Shown: piece by piece, positions 32,906 to 45,187 of the stretch
How positions within the stretch are numbered: the first letter of the stretch is position 1
How the letters are laid out: each line of letters opens with the position of its first letter
Source: Akebia trifoliata
Taxonomy: Eukaryota > Streptophyta > Magnoliopsida > Ranunculales > Lardizabalaceae
DNA length: 64,000 bases
Direction: 5' to 3'
Assembly (NCBI GenBank): GCA_017979445.1
Contig: CM030709.1
Coordinates: forward strand, 868,001 to 932,000
Translations under genes and position numbers: made by a program
The notes under the pieces: generated by a model
Database searches by the model: none
The model's input: the letters and a program-made list of their open reading frames with translations, nothing else
What the model was told of the DNA's origin: nothing

Positions 32906-35900
32906 ATGCAGAGACTCTTCACAAGGGTAGTTTCTGGAAAAAAAATTCATTTAAGGCGTCGTTGCTTCTCTCAGTTAGCCAAGATCGAAGCACCTCTTCA
33001 ATCGAATGACACCCTTATTCCGAAAATGCCCCCCTTTGATTACTCTCCTCCACCCTACACTGGACCCACCATGGCTGAGATCTTGCAGAAGCGAAAAGAG
33101 TATCTCAGCCCTTCCATGTTCCACTTCTTCAAGAAACCTGTAAGCTCTCCTTCTCTACCCACTATAAAATCTCTTTCTTTTATTTCTTATATTTAAGAAT
33201 TTAGATCCATTATGGTTTTTTATTTTGGGTTTTATTTTGGATTTTTTTATCTTTTTCGTATATTCTTTTAAATTTTCTTCAGTAAAAATGGCGATTCAGT
33301 TACTTTATCCCATGCTTCGTTCTTATCTTAATTGTCTTGCATCATTTATGATCAACGGTAGTTTGAAGTGGGTTCCACTAGATTTTTCAAGGTGGGGCCC
33401 ACTGATGATGCTTAGATTCTTTTTTTTTTTTTTTCTGATGGAATTATGATGACAGTTGAACGTGGTGGACGGGAAGATGCAGTACTTATTCGATGAGGAT
33501 GGACGTCGATATGTCGATGCATTCGGGGGAATCGCTACAGTGTGTTGTGGGCATTGCCATCCCGATGTAGTGGAAGCCATCGTTAATCAGACGAATCGAT
33601 TGCAGCACTCCACCGTCTTGTATCTGAATCACGCCATAGCTGATTTCGCAGAGGCATTGGCGTCTAAGCTACCTGGAGACCTCAAAGTAATCTTGTTTAA
33701 TTTGATTTTAATGTTAGTAAGGAATTAACGTGTTTAGGTAGCCGTAGTAGTCGAATGTTCTATTAATTCGAATTATGTTGGATGTGTTGTAGGTTGCCTT
33801 TTTCACGAATTCTGGAACGGAAGCAAACGAACTAGCGATGATGATCGCTCGATTGTATACTGGATGTCATGATATCATATCAATCAGAAATGCATACCAT
33901 GGTAACGCATCCGGAACAATGGGAGCCACTGCCCAATCTATTTGGAAGTTCAATGTTGTACAGGTATACTTGAATATCAAACCAAAATCTTTCTTGGGTG
34001 TTTAATAATTTGTTAAACTAAATTGACACGTTATAGATCGTGCGGTTCATTTTAGATGGTCATCGAGGTTCACAGACGGATACATGGGTCCACTGCCTTA
34101 ATTTTCATGGACCCAATTTTGGAACCCTATGATGACTTGACTTGAAATTGATTGTGTGGATGGTCGAAGATCGGCGTATATAGTCGCTCTAGCATGATAA
34201 GGCCACTAACCATCTTTATCGACCTTTCCTTTATTTTATCTCCTATTGTGGCTACTACTACATTTTCACGATTGTATCTATTTCTAATTTTATATTTCTA
34301 AGTCTTCGTGCTCAACTATCTCAACATCCTCATCGTGGCTATGCCTTGGCCACAGTTTATCTATTGATAGAGTGTGAGCCTACCTCTATTTAGAAGGAAT
34401 AGGCTTCTTAGAGATTGGAGTCAAGCACTAGTCCTCAGTAAGTGTTTGATGTCGATCCTTGTAATTGGAATTGTATTATAGCGGTTTTGAGGTGTTTCTG
34501 TGTCGGGGGCATAGTTCCCACTTTAGTTAATGTCTCTTAGAGTGGAGGAAAGAGAAATTATCTTGGCCTGCAATTTTCCTATTTTTGGATGTGAAAAATA
34601 ATATTTAATAAAATATTGATTATTACATCTTCTTTTGCTATCAGAGTGGAGTTCATCACACACTGAACCCAGATCAATACAGGGGTGTCTTCAGTTCAGA
34701 TGGAGAAAAATATGCAAAAGATGTCCAAGACATCATAGACTATGGAACTAGTGGTCGTGTTGGAGGCTTTATTGCCGAAGCCATACAGGTAGCTTTTATA
34801 CCATATTTTCTTTCTTTTTTTTCTCAGGAAAATTTCTTTGCTCATTTTTAAGGGAATAAAAAAACTGCTTTGCCTTCCTCACAGGGTGTGGGTGGAATTT
34901 TAGAATTGGCACCAGGTTACTTACCTGCTGCATATAGCATCATAAAGAAAGCAGGAGGACTATGTATAGCTGATGAAGTCCAGTCGGGGTTTGCTCGTAC
35001 AGGAAGTCATTTCTGGGGATTTGAGGCACATGGTGTTGTGCCCGACATTGTGACAATGGCTAAGGTCAATCCTTCTGAATTCCTTTTGGGTTATTTTTTT
35101 ACCTATTTTTGGATTGCCATGTGCGAGAAATTTCTCCCTGGATATATCCTAAGTTAACCTACTTCTCTAGCCGAAGAGATGGCTGTCATATTTGGGGGGG
35201 AAATGTGAAATGTCTCTCACAGTGTCAGTTTTGTAAATCTTGGAGCTGGGTTTCTTGGTTTTAACTCTCAGGCAATCGGGCATCTTGACTCTTGGGGAGT
35301 TTGAGTTTTTGAATCTCCTGTGTGTGGGAGATTTTGACTCTCAGGCACTACTATCCTGAAAACTGGCCATAATGATCAAGTGAATTTGTACTCCAAAATG
35401 AATGACCCCACTTAGGTCCTCTCCAATCTCTAAATCAAGTAAAAATGACCCATTTTATTGTTTATTTGGAGTAATCACCACAGAACCTTCTTCGACTCCA
35501 GATTACAACTTTGCCCATTTTTTATGAGTGCGATTTTGGAGACCCCACATTCTCATTGCTTCACGTGTATTAAAAAAAGCACCCCAACATGATCTAACAT
35601 TGGGTATTTTCATAATTTCGAAATGCCTTTCAAAACACGTGGAACAATGAGAATGTGGGGTCTCCAAAATTGAACTCATTTGTTGCGAGGTTGTGCTATA
35701 CATTTGGAAGTTCCTTTCAGGTGTTTGACTTGTTTATTTCTGTTGTCTTCAGGGCATTGGAAATGGTATCCCTATTGGTGCAGTGGTAACCACTCCTGAG
35801 ATTGCACAGGTCTTGACCCATAGCAATTACTTCAATACATTCGGTGGAAATCCTGTATGTACTGCTGCAGGTCATGCTGTTTTGAGGGTAATTGAGAAAG

Positions 35901-37004
35901 AAAAACTCCAGCAGAATGCATTTGTCGTGGGGTCTCATCTGAAAGAGCGTCTCACTTCCCTCAAGAATAAATATGAAAGTAAGTCTTCCCTCCACCCTTC
36001 ATATGTTATCAATCCTCATTTAAAATTATATGCAACCATGCATAAAATTCATGTAAGCATCAATTTTATGTGCCAATTCACATTTTTATTTGCATTTATG
36101 TTACATTAGCATCATATTCGCAATGATGCATAAAAATGGTCAGAGATATATGTACGTAGATGTAGTTTGGTGAGCTTTTAAAAAAGGGGTTTTATGAATT
36201 CTCATTGGTTCTGTTTTTTGGTTCTTTTCTGTTTAGATTCTTCTAGTTGATGAATTTAAGTATATTATATTTATTCCTCTGTAGTTATTGGAGATGTGAG
36301 GGGAAGAGGTTTGATGCTTGGAGTTGAGCTTGTCACCGATCGCCAATTAAAAACCCCAGCCAAGGCTGAAACTTTGCATGTTATGGACCAGATGAAAGGT
36401 CTTTCTCTCTTTTGCTATCTCTCACTCTCAGTGCCAACCTACTTCGTTACTATATTCTAACTAAAATATCTGATTATGTTTTTATAGAGAATGGAGTACT
36501 GATTGGGAAAGGTGGGTTTCATGGGAATGTTTTCAGAATCACCCCTCCCTTATGCTTCACCAAGGAAGATGCAGGTGGGGCTTTCTTCCACTCACATCTG
36601 TGCTTATATTTATAAACTCAATTACTTTTGTTTAGGCCATAACACAAAACTTGATCGGTCAAATGATTCCAAAAATCTTTGATGTATAAACCATAAACAC
36701 GGCGGTCAACTAAATTTTCAACATGTCTTGTTCAAATCTTAGTTCTTCCACAAATGGTTACGAAATTGATTGGATGGCTGGTCGCTCACTAATTTGAACG
36801 CTACATACGGATGAGCCAACAAGGTTCACTTTTTAGGCTGCATGGCGCTCTGGAGCACCATATATAATACCCTACTCAATCCACCCATTTTAATCGTTTT
36901 TTATAGCCTCATTATTTTTTTGCCTAATTGGGCGTCTAAATTTTTTTTTTCTGTTTGCAGACTATGTCGTGGATGTGATGGATTACACATTGTCAAAGGT
37001 GTGA
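32906..37004 (+). CDS. AGT2: Alanine:glyoxylate aminotransferase 2 homologue, mitochondrial
   Basis: The gene has nine coding exons: 32906-33139, 33456-33686, 33793-33963, 34645-34788, 34885-35064, 35753-35978, 36285-36398, 36488-36574 and 36961-37004. They join in frame to 476 residues, the usual length. It is a class III PLP-dependent aminotransferase of the plant AGT2/AGT3/PYD4 group, which uses alanine or beta-alanine as amino donor and glyoxylate or pyruvate as acceptor. The N terminus [13 protein letters not shown], followed by Arg-rich sequence, looks like a mitochondrial presequence. Next comes the family motif [15 protein letters not shown]. Further signatures are [24 protein letters not shown] (cofactor Asp) and TMAKGIGNG, whose Lys320 is the expected PLP lysine and is the last codon of exon 5. 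Exon 5 ends in a weak donor, GTCAAT. The C-terminal part has [18 protein letters not shown]. It cannot be assigned to AGT3 or PYD4 without a tree. All motifs are intact. Confidence 0.95.
35500..35700. mobile_element. Foldback element in AGT2 intron 5
   Basis: The arms are GATTTTGGAGACCCCACATT, then CTCATTGCTTCACGTG, on the left and the reverse complement of CACGTGGAACAATGAGAATG, then TGGGGTCTCCAAAATT, on the right. The loop is about 60 bases. It is non-coding, and no target duplication was identified. Confidence 0.7.
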
Positions 37005-40000
37005 AACCTTCGCCACAACTACAGATAGGGAATCTTTATTAAGTCAGTCGTATGGGAGAACCAATCTGTATGCAGATGTGAATTATAGAATATATGCCAA
37101 TGGCAATTGTCAATATATTTTGATTTCTCTATTAAATAAAGGGTTGGGATCCATAGACTCATGAAAGTGAACTCATTCACGTACAATCCCAACCGTGTAA
37201 ATACTAAATCTAATTATAGGGATTTATCTTCAAGATTCATGTTATATTCTTGGGATACTTGTTTTTTTTTTATTGAAACCCTTGGATTTCACATGTACAT
37301 GGTCAGGTTTGTGAGTGTCTACCAATCCTGACCCTTAAATTAAATGATGTAATCTCAAAAGGAGATGTTGAGACATCACCTAGTTGTCTCTCCCAATAAA
37401 TTGACCTGGCTTGGATGCATATCTAAAGGCGCTGGCTAGCCCGACTATTAAATGGGCTGGATTTTGGATTAGATTATTAGACCAACCGAAATAAATAAGA
37501 AAATGGCCTGTTTAAGGCTGGAACAAGTCCAATTCTTAACTCATTTTGGGCCAGAATTTGGATTGTATAAAGTTTGTCCAAATCGGTGTTTCCTTTTCCA
37601 TCTCTGCCCTATATTTGATGGAGAGTCTCAAAAGTTATTTTAGGTTAAAAAAGTCTTATAAACTGTTACACATAATTTTGAATGGGGAGATAGGATTCTT
37701 GTTGCTGACCCCAACGTTTGGTAGAAGCAATAAATAATGATAATGATGATGTTGATTTTTACCCAAGAAATTTATCGAACTACCCTAGAAACTGTAGAAT
37801 TGTTTCACAGATATTTCCGTGTCTTTCTCAACAAAGCTTCGATTTTTGCCACCAAATGCTTAGAAGCTAAATACTTAGGATCTCAAAAACAAATAATCCA
37901 ATTTGTCTTTATAAGAAGAAAACTACTCTAACAGATATCATATACTATATAATAAGAACAAGACTCTGGATAATAGGGTGAGGAGATCATCCTCACAAAA
38001 AATTCATCCCATTTTGAAACTTTTAACCCCATTTTATAAATTAGCAGTCAAAATTTGATGGTCTAAACCCATCAAAAGTGGTTTACAAATTGAAGAATCA
38101 TGGCCTGTCAATTTTGACCGTTAATTTATAAAATGGGGTGATTTTTTTGTGAGGATGATCTCCTCGCCCTAGAGATCATCCTTGCAAAAAATTAGCCCAG
38201 TCCGAAACTTCTACCCTGTGGTACAAAGGTTGTCAGACAATATTGTCAAAATTTGGTTATCTCTCGATCCCGACCCTAAGTTAATTTATTAACATAAGAA
38301 AAGAATTCTTGTTGCATTATGGAACATAACCATGAGCCAAAGATAAATCTAGACCATTCAATTATTTCAATCGATCTCGAGTCGTGCCAACAATGCTAGT
38401 ATGGAAACCACTTATTTAGAGAAAATCCTTGATTTTGTTAAGAGTTGTGATAATCTGACTCTCCCCTCTGACATACGTCCCTTACGCGAAAAATCTGGAA
38501 AAAAAAAAAAAAAAAATCACCCTCAACTTGTCTACCCATTTTATCACAGTGCCAGCAGGTTCATTAATTATGAAGGGCTTCCACAAAACACATGCGTTCA
38601 CACATGTCAGTTTGCAGACCTTGTTACAAGGTGATACAACTACAATTGTATGAGAGACTCCTTGGTCCTTCCTTACTCATGAGGAGTTCCTTACCTCTCA
38701 AGCTATACTTCATGAGGAGTTGGCATGTAGGAAGTTTTTAGTGCACCTTAGCTATCCCATGTTGGTGTAGTCCCCATGCTTGTCACCATTTGTACATTTG
38801 CCACTCTGGATCTCAATAAAGTCTCATGTGAGTAGATTACATTTAAGGTAGCATGCAAGGGTCATCTCATTTCTCATGCTTGGTTGTAAAGCACCATTTC
38901 CTTATTAGTGGGTTATACATTAAGACATATTGGAGGATTATATATGCCTCTCTGACCCCTAGTAATGTAGCAATGGACCTTATATAACAAGGTAGGACCA
39001 ACATTGACCTGCCAATAATTGGAGTCGTCCTAATTAAGGACATGGCCGAACCTCATCACCTCAATGCTTCGGGTGGATGGAACATGGGGTACAAAGTAGT
39101 AGGTACAAATATGGGTGTAGAGAATGCTTGACTCGTATCATTGCATTCACTATGACAATGCATAATTGCATACAAAGTAACGTAAATCAACGATTAAATC
39201 GCAAGTTTAATAATACTTAATTTAATAGTCTGAGGGCTTTAAAATAAGTTGAACCAAAACCAAGTATTTTGAGTATAAATTTAGCATGGACAATTTAGAG
39301 GTAATTCCAAGCTTACCTCTAACAACTCGATATATAACTATGGTCGTAACTCATGCTCCTCCAACCGCCTGGTAGCACGAATGTGGTACCTGCCAAGAAT
39401 CCTTTGATACCCAAGTTAGATAAAAATTAAGATAATCCCTCTTTAAGTAAAGCTCTAATTTTTCTTTTAAAAGGTTCTTTCACCATCGATTTCTCTCCCT
39501 TATATAGGATTTCCCTTCAATCCCTTTGATTCTAGGGATTCTCTCCTTGATCCCTTAAATCCAGGGATCAAATAATGGAAACTCCTCACCCAAAAGGTAA
39601 TTAAACGATTTAGAAGTAACGTAATTGATTCTATCAAAATGCTTGTAAATTCTTAACAATCTATCCCTTTTCTTAGTGAAGTAAGAGATTGATTTGGATT
39701 TGCACACACTCAACCCTAATCTACCCTTCAAGCAGGGTAGGGGTCAATATTAACTCTGACTTGCATTTGGGTAGAGCTAATATATGGACTTACTCGGTCG
39801 TTACTGGGCTACTAATCCTGTTAAAAAAGCACTTACTTTGAGTAGATTCTCATCTAATATGCTCTGACTTTCGTTCAAATCATGACTAATGTAAGGTTTA
39901 GATCATTTATTGCTTTTACCCTCTACAGACACCTAAAACGAGAAATTCTCGTGTAAAATTGATGGTCTAAATACCTCAAAAGTGAGGGGGGGAAACTTCA

Positions 40001-40036
40001 ATGGAGACATTAAAAGGATATATAAACTCACTCTCC

Positions 40037-40072
<36 letters not shown>

Positions 40073-41099
40073 CAATTTTGACTAGAGTGATTATGGAGGA
40101 ACAAGATTTGTTTGGCTGAGTCCAAAACTCTAGGACTAGACTTTGTTATTTTTTGTAAAATAAATTACACATATAAACATAACTAGCTCCCTTACCTTAA
40201 ATATATTTGATTATAATAAATAGGGTTGATAGTCCTGACATTTGTTCTATAATGACATCTAATATTAGAATAAGCTCAATATAAATTGAGTTAAAATGTG
40301 TTTGGATGACATGTTATATGATTATAGAGTGACGTTTTGACACTGAGGTCGCCATTTGTTAAACGTGGCTCACCATGATAGACTATGGAGAGCTCACTAT
40401 GAGAGAGCATCATCGATGAAGATTCTAAAGTAGTAAATCTCTCACTCTATTGGTCAGAGCCCTCTAAAATACATTTCAATCGGCACAGCATAACATAGTG
40501 CTCCATTCCTAGCCAATAAAAAAAAACACTAGTGCCTCATGGGTAGGCTGTAAGCCAAACCATCTTTCTTAAAGGGGCTAATTTTTACATACTCCCCTTC
40601 AGAGTTTTGTATATATTTAAGATACCCCTACATCTTCAAACTGTTGATATAGTCCCTGAGTGTTGTATTTAGAACAAGAATTGGAATCTACCGTATAAAT
40701 CAGTGAAAATAAAATAAATAAATAGAGTGCAATCTTATAAACACTAATGCATCACATCCTATCAAAATTTCGCAATTAAGCGTACTTATGCGAGAGTGGT
40801 ACCAAGATGGATGACCTCTTGGAAAGTCTTCATGTCACACTCCTCGATCTTGTTAGTAATTTCTTAATAAAATAAAATAAATAACCAAATAAATCTGGAG
40901 TTGAAGAAGCTTTTTTTTATATATATATAGAAGGGAGAGAAGCTTAAGAGTTTTGATAATATAAAAAAAATCAATAAGTTATCAAATAAATATAAATGCT
41001 TATCCTAAAAATTGAAGAAGAGCATTGATATTCTTAGAAAAGATCAAGAGCTTTTGGCAAAAAGTTTAAAATAAGGATATTTGGATATTTTAAGAGTCG
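37005..41099. other. Intergenic region downstream of AGT2
   Basis: An AATAAA-type signal at about 37134 may serve AGT2. No further gene is recognised. The region has a degenerate TTGGGATAC-containing sequence at about 37145-37260, the foldback element at 37975-38170 and poly-A runs (about 38500-38516 and 40039-40067). Confidence 0.45.
37975..38170. mobile_element. Foldback element
   Basis: The left arm AGGGTGAGGAGATCATCCTC, then ACAAAAAATTCATCCCATTTT, pairs with the right arm ending GTGAGGATGATCTCCTCGCCCT. The centre has a second palindrome, AAATTTGATGG-CCCATCAAA. A partial second copy of one arm (GAGATCATCCTTGCAAAAAA) follows directly at about 38173. Confidence 0.75.
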
Positions 41100-41292
41100 T
41101 GATTTTCTGACGCCCCCTCTAACACATGTCTCTTGACCTGGTATGGGCTAGAACCATAGATTTTTTCCCTCAGGATACACAACTATATATCCCCATAAAT
41201 ATGTGCATTTGAGTATTCCGATGAAAAGAATTTATGATTCTAGCACATGGCGTGTATGAGGACATGTGTTAGAGGGGGGGAGTCAGAAAATC
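41100..41292. mobile_element. Foldback (hairpin) element
   Basis: The left arm TGATTTTCTGACGCCCCCTC, then TAACACATGTC, pairs with GACATGTGTTAGAGGGGGGGA and GTCAGAAAATCA on the right. The core CATAGATTTTTTCCCTCAGG and ATACACAA lie at about 41155-41182. It is non-coding. Confidence 0.75.
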
Positions 41293-41623
41293 ATTATTCT
41301 ATTTTTAATTAATCTTCAAAAGAAGATAGTGTTCAAGGGGGGTATCTAAGAATCAGTTTGAAAATCCAGGGTGTCTCTAATATATACTAAAACCTGGAGG
41401 GGAATGTCAAAATTATTCTTTCTGAACGTTTCCAGGCCATGTGAACTAGTATACAAGTTGATTTCTCCTGTTTTCTATGGCACTCATGTCTTACTTTTAA
41501 AGGGTTTTAATGCACAAAAGTTAGGAAGAAAAGCTGGGCATGGAAAAGTTGATGAAGTAAAATATCCTTTTAAGTATAATTTGCTACAATTCTAGGTCAA
41601 CCTTGTATTTAAATATCTCTTTT

Positions 41624-41626
<3 letters not shown>

Positions 41627-41660
<34 letters not shown>
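41627..41660. repeat. GA microsatellite
   Basis: This is an uninterrupted AG dinucleotide run. A second microsatellite (TA then CA/TA) follows at about 41811-41841. Confidence 0.9.
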
Positions 41661-41661
<1 letters not shown>

Positions 41662-41810
41662 CTTTTCTCATTGAAGTTAGGGTTTTGTGATGAGGGGGAG
41701 TCCACTAACTTGATTCCCTTCAACACCTTTGTCTTCTATACATTTGATTCTCGAGCCCCACATGCCCCTATTCGAATAACTCATGTTTCTCTTAACGGGA
41801 AAAAAAAAAA

Positions 41811-41841
<31 letters not shown>

Positions 41842-41984
41842 TATTGTGAAATATCCCCTACAAAAATACAATGTGGATCATTTTTCAATTGCCCACAAGT
41901 TGTCTATACGAGGATAATCTAATTGGTACTAGACATTGTCATTTCCTTTTCATTCCAATGTATTTACATATATAGTCCAAAGTT

Positions 41985-42195
41985 TATGATATTTAGGTGA
42001 TGTGGACCATTGCTCACACTCCCCCTTGCATGTAACGTGTCTCTTACATACTTATGATTACCTGTTCTGATACCATTTAGAAGCCTATGAGCCTTACTCA
42101 TCCTCACAAAATTGGCTTGTAAGATAGGAATTGCCCCAGATTTATATATAACCCAAAGTTATGATATCTAGGTGATGTGAGACTATTGCTCACAT
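41985..42195 (-). mobile_element. LTR retrotransposon remnant with a primer-binding-site-like motif
   Basis: On the minus strand, TTCTAAATGGTATCAGAACA occurs near 42062-42081. TGGTATCAGAAC differs at one base from the usual plant initiator-Met tRNA primer-binding site TGGTATCAGAGC. The bases before it would be the LTR 3' end. The phrase AGGTGATGTG, then TATTGCTCACA, occurs twice (about 41996 and 42171). No coding part was found. Confidence 0.5.
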
Positions 42196-42199
42196 TCTG

Positions 42200-43199
42200 T
42201 TTGAAAAAAATAAAAATAAATTTAAACTAAGAGTAATTAGTCTTGAGATTGGCATAAATGATGGTGTTATGAATGTCATTTTTTTCAGAGAGTTTCACGT
42301 CGTACTCTGGGAACAAATCCTCTATCGTATTTTTTTCTTATAGTTCCCTGTAGTTCAATTAGACGGTTGAAAGAGCGTCACATGGTATACACCCCAAAAT
42401 CCCTTTGTTAAAACGTTGGAGTTCAATAATTGTTCATTTTCAATTCATTTGATTAGGTTTAAAAATATTTTGTTTTTACAAGTCTGATCCCAATCATGAT
42501 CACTACCCAGTTGATGTATTAGATCTTATTTTTCAAGATGAAAGAATATTGCATAGAACTACAAGAAAAAAAAAGCACCACAGACGATTCACTCTCACTC
42601 TCATCTGTTCACTTATTTATATTTCATCCCCAAAGGTCCAAACTAATTACAAGAGTATTGATTTAGGGAGAGAAAGGTGACATTAAAAAAAATTGATTGA
42701 CGAAAGTGCTCACATCAACATATCAATCATTTAGGGTGTTTTAGTAATTTTAGTAATTCATCCTAATCCATCCAAGGAAAATTAATTAAATAAAAAAAAA
42801 AAAGCTGGACTAGTTAGAATTTTCGAAAATGAATATCTATGAATAGTTTGCAAAGCACCACCAAGAGAATGACAAATACGTGGACGGCCCACAAACCATA
42901 CCTGAAGAGGGAATACAAAGTACAAAGGGAGACTGCAATTTAATTGTTTAATTAAGTGTGTAATCATAAGGTTTAGCCCTATGTGCCACTGATTAAGACT
43001 TAATGAGAGGGTCATGACAAAGGTCAGAATTACATTCTCCATAATTGTTAAAGTTTTATTCTTAGTGCATCTAGCAGTAAGTTCCAATGCGTCACTATGA
43101 TATGAGGTCATCTCTACAATATAAAATGGATTGATGATGTCATCATTAAAGATTAGAGATTAGAGATTAGAGATTCCTACGATGGGTGTAATTTTGTTA
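42200..43199. other. Intergenic, nothing recognised
   Basis: No gene, RNA or bounded element is seen. GATTAGAGATTAGAGATTAG at about 43151 is a short tandem repeat. Confidence 0.4.
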
Positions 43200-43378
43200 G
43201 ATTAATGTTGGAGTGACATCATTGGGGGACACACGGAGACATCTTGATGTGGTGTTTCATACATGTCTGTAGATGCATTTTACTTATATCTTGGAGAAAT
43301 GCATCTACAAGCATGTGCGCTCCACCACGTCAAGATGCTCCTCGTGTGTCCCTCATTGAGATCACTCTAGTACAATTC
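43200..43378. mobile_element. 179-bp Mutator-like hairpin MITE with 9-bp TSD
   Basis: It is flanked by ATTTTGTTA (43191-43199 and 43379-43387). The arms are TTGGAGTGACATCATTGGGG and the reverse complement of CCTCATTGAGATCACTCTAG. The centre is GTAGATGCATTTTACTTATA, with an inverted GAAATGCATCTAC. Size, ends and TSD length match 22580-22757. Confidence 0.9.
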
Positions 43379-43804
43379 ATTTTGTTAATATGTAATTATC
43401 TCAAAATTTTCTAAAATCCATCAAATATTGTGTTTTATATGTTTTACTTCAACCTCAAGGCTAGGAAAATGAGGAAGGTAGCAATGTATTGGCTGCCTAT
43501 ATAAAATCGTCATCTGTTGAGATGAATCTTGATCATACCCTATACTTATAGATACCAAAGGCAACATGTTGAGGTGATTCTTCAGAGGCAACGTGTTGCA
43601 AGTGGAATCTACCGGACATGATTCTGGACAAAAAAAAAAAAAAAAGAATGTGAATCGTTCAATAACCCAAAATCTTTGAGATAAGACTTCAATAACGATG
43701 ACTTCATAAATATAGATACCAAAGTTTCGATGTGCATTCTCGATTTTGTTTTTTTTTTTTTTCAATGAGGATTTGTGTGCATTTTAGAATTTGACCTTAG
43801 GTTC

Positions 43805-43975
43805 TGACTCGTAAAAAAAAAACACATGATCCCAACCTTTAAAATACAAAATCCAATGATTGAGATTTTTCCTTGGGATAAGTATATTTGAGATTTGTGT
43901 TATCAAGATACTTATAAATTTCAACCATTAAATTTAGTATTTAGAGGGTTGGGATCATGTGCTTTTTTCATGAGT
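43805..43975. mobile_element. Foldback (hairpin) element
   Basis: The left arm AAAACACATGATCCCAACC, then TTTAAAATACAAAATCCAAT, pairs with the right arm AGAGGGTTGGGATCATGTGC. The core GATTTTTCCTTGGGATAAGT occurs near 43862-43885. Similar GGTTGGGATC sequence is at about 37142. Confidence 0.65.
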
Positions 43976-43999
43976 CATTCTTAAGAGTCAAAGGATCCC

Positions 44000-44937
44000 A
44001 ACCCTCACTCTTGTTAACAACCCAATGCTAGAAAGAAAAAAAAAATGTGGTGTTTGAGTTCAAGTATGATTGAATTTTGACTTTCAAAAATTTTGAAATT
44101 TTTTTTATTAATTTTAATTCAAAATTTTGATATACGACATATTTAATATATATATATAAGATATTTATTTTAAATTTTTACGACGAGTTGTTTGGACCTA
44201 TAGGTCTGACTGGAAGAGACAGGGCAATTGGCCTCTTAAAGCACTATATCTAGCCCAAATCCCCCTATTACATGCAATACCCCCACAAACCTCACATACT
44301 AGGTAAGTTGGAAAGAATCCATGTGAGTAGCGCGGGCAAAGGTGAGGGTGGGGGGCTTGAACTTGATAAATATATAAGTTGACACAACATGGCAATATAA
44401 TATATGAAACGCTTCTTATCCATGATAGAAAAGCCATTTTTTTGTATATTTATTTAATGTCTAAATACTCAAAACTTTGAGATAAGGTTTGAACCATGAT
44501 GGTGATTTAATATGTAAAATATACTTCACACATAATTAATATCAACCATAATGAAACAAGATAAACAAAAGATGTTCACCAATTCTGTCAAACAAAACAT
44601 GAGTGACAAATCGATTACTTGACCACATTCTTCAGATATATTATTTAAGAAAAAGCTTTTACCGCACTTTATTGGAATCCTAATTATTTTCTACCAATCA
44701 GAACTAATACATAAAAGAAATTGAAAAGCAAATTTTTTTTTTGATCCAGTCAAACCATTCACCAACTGAACAGAATTTGATTAGGGATTATATTGATTCA
44801 ATAAATTGCACAACACCACTTTTAACATTGCTTTTCAAGATACAAGAACTCAAATTGATCTCAAGATCATATGATCTGGATAAGTCAAAAAAAAAAAAAA
44901 ATGTATTAGATTTATTAAATATTTAAAATGAAATCAT
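44000..44937. other. Intergenic, unclassified repeat-like sequence
   Basis: The segment 44200-44350 (AAGAGACAGGGCAATTGGCC, then CCTCACATACTAGGTAAG) looks like part of an old plant retroelement, but no end or domain is visible. No gene is recognised. Confidence 0.3.
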
Positions 44938-45187
44938 TTTTTTTTTTGGATAATCGGATATTCGTGTAGACAAGGGACCAGGCTCGTATCTGCTCAATCC
45001 ATAGACCATGGCCTTGTATAAGGACTAGTACTGGGACACATGCAATGCACGCACATCACACGTATCTGGCAAATAGGGGTGCATCTTCATAGGTGACCCT
45101 TAAGGAATTAATACTCATATTAGATATCAAACACACGACCTACATGCATTAATCTCTTATCTGTTTGAATTGCCATTGAGTCAATCC
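44938..45187 (-). mobile_element. tRNA-derived SINE
   Basis: Read on the minus strand, the element starts GATTGACTCAATGGCAATTC, has a B-box-like GGTCGTGTGTTTGATATC, then a body of about 170 bp, and ends in a run of A before 44938. A 5' tRNA-like head plus an A tail is the SINE arrangement. The target duplication was not clear. Confidence 0.5.
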
